From assembly GCA_023663205.1 (NCBI GenBank), contig JAMPHX010000051.1, forward strand, positions 1-9,134: a stretch of DNA of 9,134 nt, given 5' to 3'. The stretch comes from Corallococcus sp. (GTDB lineage: Bacteria > Bacillota > Clostridia > Christensenellales > CAG-314). The position numbers and the translations under genes are program-made. This document shows, one piece after another, positions 6,314 to 9,134 of this stretch (position 1 is its first letter; every line of letters starts with the position of its first letter). The notes under the pieces were generated by a model. It had not been told where the DNA came from and searched no databases. It saw nothing but the letters and a program-made list of their open reading frames with translations.

Positions 6314-7222
6314 ATGAAAATCGCTATACTCGGCTACGGCAACTTGGGCAAGGCACTTGAAAAAGCCATCGAAAACGACAATGAAATGCAACTTACGGCA
6401 ATATTTTCACGTCGCAAATCAGACATGAAAAAGTACGTTGACGCGGTGGATATCCAAAACTACGCAGGGCAGATAGACTGTTTGGCAGTTGCTTTGGGCA
6501 GTTACGAAGATACGCTTCCGTTTATGTCGCAAATCGGCGGAATGTTCAATACCGTAGACAGTTTTGACAATCACAAACTAATAGAAAAGTACAAATCCGC
6601 ACTTGACAAATCCGCAAAAGACTGCAGAAAAACGTCGGTGATTTCCGTAGGCTGGGACCCCGGTATAATGAGTCTTGTGCGCGCTATGTTTTCCGCGTAC
6701 CCCAATGAACGCACGGCGGTATTTTGGGGGAAAGGAATATCTCAGGGGCACAGTAATGCCATACGCACGCTAAAAGGAGTAACGGACGCCGTTCAATACA
6801 CCGTTCCCGATGAAACGGTTGTAAGCCAAGCACTGAAAGGCAACATCGCCGAAACAGACTTTGCCGCTACGCATAAGCGCATTTGCTATGTATCGGCAGA
6901 AGGCGACAAACACGAAATCGAGCATTCGATAAAGTCAATGCCCGATTATTTTGCCCCCTACCGAACGGAAGTAATATTTACGTCAAAGGAAGAAATTGCC
7001 CGTATGAAAAAAGATATGTCGCACAAAGGCGTTGTAGCCACTTCAAACAGCGTAGCAAACATGACGTTTACTCTAAACGCTTACAGCAACCCCGATATAA
7101 CAGCCCACACTATGCTTGCCTACGCCAAAGCGGCGGTAAAACTTAATGCACAGGGCGTTTACGGTGCGTTGGACTGTCTTGACATACCTCTTAGGTACAT
7201 AGCAAATAACAGTATGATTTAG
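6314..7222 (+). CDS. ddh: meso-Diaminopimelate dehydrogenase
   Basis: Ddh converts L-2-amino-6-oxopimelate, ammonia and NADPH to meso-diaminopimelate in one step, bypassing the succinylase or acetylase routes. The Rossmann site GYGNLG (8-13 region) is followed by FSRR (31-34), whose arginines suit NADPH. The substrate-side signatures are VGWDPG (112-117) and FWGKGISQGHSNAIR (137-151), with DAVQYTVP (158-165), all characteristic of the family. The length of 302 is slightly below the usual 320-330. The start is ATG at 6314 with GGGAG 7 nt upstream; an in-frame TTG at 6248 would add 22 unrelated residues lying within promoter DNA. It is the only certain rightward gene, divergent from cdaA and convergent with the next gene across 8 bp. 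With the nearby aspartokinase it indicates a dehydrogenase-type lysine and wall-precursor pathway. Confidence 0.93.
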   Translation: MKIAILGYGNLGKALEKAIENDNEMQLTAIFSRRKSDMKKYVDAVDIQNYAGQIDCLAVALGSYEDTLPFMSQIGGMFNTVDSFDNHKLIEKYKSALDKSAKDCRKTSVISVGWDPGIMSLVRAMFSAYPNERTAVFWGKGISQGHSNAIRTLKGVTDAVQYTVPDETVVSQALKGNIAETDFAATHKRICYVSAEGDKHEIEHSIKSMPDYFAPYRTEVIFTSKEEIARMKKDMSHKGVVATSNSVANMTFTLNAYSNPDITAHTMLAYAKAAVKLNAQGVYGALDCLDIPLRYIANNSMI

Positions 7223-7230
7223 CCTAATGT

Positions 7231-9134
7231 CTAATACCTTGCCACGACGTTGCAGTTATCTGGCAAAGAAGATATATCTACGCTTTGGAAACAAGTTACT
7301 CCGTCAACAAACATACATGGCGAGGCGCTTTTTTCAAATACGACATTTACCGTTTTGCCTCCAAGCGTCAACTTCAACTGCTCGAATCCGCCGTTTTTGA
7401 CGCCTGCGGGTTTTACGCACAAACGGTTTCCGCAAATCGAAACACCGTAAAGATTTTCCAATTGAGATATATAATACCAAACTTTCGGCACCGCAGTTGC
7501 ATTGCACAAATCTTTTAGCCGTTCGATAGACGGGTAATTCATCTCCACCGCACCTATTGCCTGCGCATAAGCATACAGATGTTTGTCAGAAACTATTTGT
7601 TTCTTCAAATTGCCGTATTCTATCAATGTGTCCACCTTATCGATATTGAGAGCAACGAGTTTTTTGAGAAGCAATGCCTTGACGCAAATTTGTTTGCCCG
7701 ATGCCTCGCCGAATGCGGCGCACTTTATTTGCGGCAAGTATTCGCCCAGCAGTTTTCTGTCCCCTGTTACCGTCGCGTAATATGCAGCAGCAAGCGGAAG
7801 GGAAAATACGTCCTTGTACTCGACGACTTTGCCGTTTGCCGAATAATACTTGCAATATCCATCCTGCATTTCGCCGTCTGCCAGATACTGCGCCACGAAA
7901 TCCGGATTGGTGTACGTAACGGCGGCAAGAGTCAGCGCATCTGCCGCAATCAAGCGGTTGGCAATGCAAAAGACGTTCTTGCCGTTGACGTAATTGAGAT
8001 AGGTAGAAAGCAAACTTTCGGAAATTACCGGACGACTGCGCGGCATCGGCGACAGCGAACAAACAGAGCATTTGACGGTTTCTGCGGAAGCAAAACAAAT
8101 TGCAAGGCACTGCCCCGCGGAGATGTCGTTTGACAGTTTGTAACGCAAACGCTCGCCGTTGCACTCTATTGCGTTGGTAGTAAAACTTTCCACAACAGTG
8201 TCGCACGTTATGCGGAATTTACGGCTCTTACTCAATACGTCAAAGCCTTGCGTCGTCCTAACGACAACGCTTTTTTCCTCAAACGGCATCAACCACAAAA
8301 TTTTACCCTTTTTGTTTAACGATATTGTATAATTTTTCGCTTTATCATGCTCTATTACCACCCTTGCCGACTGACTTTGGTATGTTATGCCGCGCGTTTG
8401 CAAAGAAAATCTGCCATAGTTTAATTTGTCTATTTTGCCTGTACTAAGCAAATACAGCGAATCTCCGCCAACGCCGAATACAAAGCCTTGGAGTACGGTT
8501 GCGGCGTTGCCTGCCGCGTCTATAAATGTGGAAACGGCATCTCCGTATCTGTACGTATAGTTGGCCTCCACCGCCCGAGGACTTTCGATACTCTTTCCTT
8601 CGTACAAGTTATTGGCGGAAGTTATGTTGGTCTTTTGCGAATACAACCGTCCTTCCGCAAACTCGTCCTCGTATATATTGGCGCGGCAGTACCCCACGCG
8701 AGTCAAAGAGTCAATCTCTTGCGAAAGTTCTGCAATATCCGAAGCGTACAGCGTTACGCAGGTAAATGAGTCCGAAGCGCGCGCTGCAATATTCTGTTCA
8801 AACGATATGCAAAGTTCCGTTTCGCCTCCGCAGGAACGGTATTTGCATACGGCAGGAACAAGTGTATTGTTTTTGACAACGGCAAATGCAACATAATGGG
8901 AATTTGCTCCGCCTACGCCTGCGCAAAACGCACCGTCAAGCGAAAAATAATCGCCGCCTTTAACCGAGGCGGTAATTTTGAATGTAAAAGTTGTTGCGTT
9001 TTCCGACGGGTTAACCGCAAAATATCTGCGGTATTCGCCCGTTTTACGAACAAAATACTGACTGTATATATCCAATGTTTTGCGGCGCGCGCAAAAATTA
9101 GCAGTTGCTCTGCCGAATTTGTATTCGGTAAATG
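7231..9134 (-). CDS. Partial GH94-like carbohydrate-active protein, possibly without catalytic residues
   Basis: The frame stays open to the right edge (a TTG at 9075 is internal, preceded by 19 in-frame codons ending at the window border), so this is the C-terminal part of a larger protein. Counting from 9075 there are 614 residues: about 340 rich in beta strands, a helical part at roughly 350-545, and a beta-rich end. That order resembles GH94 phosphorylases (beta-sandwich, alpha/alpha barrel, C-terminal sheet). VFSLPLAAAYYATVTGD (423-439) looks like the GH94 barrel stretch before the catalytic loop, and SQLENLYGVSICGNRLCVKP (537-556) like its barrel-to-sheet junction. The helical part is short, and I see no GDWND-type catalytic motif or HTNTP-type phosphate motif. 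Family is a weak inference; function is unknown. No signal peptide can be judged. Confidence 0.6.
   Translation of the reverse strand, partial: FTEYKFGRATANFCARRKTLDIYSQYFVRKTGEYRRYFAVNPSENATTFTFKITASVKGGDYFSLDGAFCAGVGGANSHYVAFAVVKNNTLVPAVCKYRSCGGETELCISFEQNIAARASDSFTCVTLYASDIAELSQEIDSLTRVGYCRANIYEDEFAEGRLYSQKTNITSANNLYEGKSIESPRAVEANYTYRYGDAVSTFIDAAGNAATVLQGFVFGVGGDSLYLLSTGKIDKLNYGRFSLQTRGITYQSQSARVVIEHDKAKNYTISLNKKGKILWLMPFEEKSVVVRTTQGFDVLSKSRKFRITCDTVVESFTTNAIECNGERLRYKLSNDISAGQCLAICFASAETVKCSVCSLSPMPRSRPVISESLLSTYLNYVNGKNVFCIANRLIAADALTLAAVTYTNPDFVAQYLADGEMQDGYCKYYSANGKVVEYKDVFSLPLAAAYYATVTGDRKLLGEYLPQIKCAAFGEASGKQICVKALLLKKLVALNIDKVDTLIEYGNLKKQIVSDKHLYAYAQAIGAVEMNYPSIERLKDLCNATAVPKVWYYISQLENLYGVSICGNRLCVKPAGVKNGGFEQLKLTLGGKTVNVVFEKSASPCMFVDGVTCFQSVDISSLPDNCNVVARY

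Noticed and set aside
9075..9134. TTG at 9075 as a true start of the rightmost gene
   Set aside because: No ribosome binding site precedes it and the frame remains open with protein-like sequence (ending FTEYKFGRATANF inward from the edge), so the gene continues beyond the window.

Overview
The window looks like a piece of the chromosome of a Firmicute, most likely an uncultured anaerobic member of the Clostridia. The reasons are strong AAGGAG-type ribosome binding sites, a diadenylate cyclase of the CdaA type, a DegV protein, a BaiN/HI0933-type flavoprotein, a dehydrogenase-route enzyme for meso-diaminopimelate, and an aspartokinase with the ENWTDV signature found in clostridial enzymes. Intergenic stretches are short and AT-rich, the ends are closed by simple hairpin terminators, and I see no mobile element, CRISPR array, tRNA or rRNA. 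The lineage is inferred from protein motifs only.

Layout, left to right. Bases 1-178 have no convincing gene: they hold a possible leftward promoter (53-81) and the terminator of the leftward degV gene (179-1042). A leftward transcription block follows, read from right to left: cdaA (5326-6162), a tiny membrane protein gene coupled to it (5192-5329), a terminator (5142-5170), an apparently leaderless aspartokinase gene (4054-5085), a promoter lying across the aspartokinase stop codon (4029-4057), then two translationally coupled flavoprotein genes (2814-4001 and 1228-2817) closed by a terminator (1150-1187). To the right of cdaA, ddh (6314-7222) is transcribed rightward from a shared 151-bp divergent promoter region. 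It meets head-on a large leftward gene (7231 to beyond the right edge) with only 8 bp between the stop codons.

How the genes fit together. Aspartokinase makes the first intermediate and Ddh the last of the route to meso-diaminopimelate, which supplies lysine and usually peptidoglycan. CdaA makes c-di-AMP, a second messenger tied in Firmicutes to osmotic and cell-wall homeostasis, so cdaA facing ddh across one control region is a plausible wall-related neighbourhood. The two flavoproteins, DegV and the large GH94-like protein have no obvious shared pathway with these.

The most unusual points are: a 45-residue single-pass membrane protein in the place where CdaR is normally encoded; an aspartokinase gene whose only possible start is a GTG 6 nt after a perfect TATAAT, predicting a leaderless mRNA; the same aspartokinase being short, with only one ACT-like segment left; and a GH94-shaped protein that seems to lack the catalytic motif. 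I found no clear new defence or mobile system.
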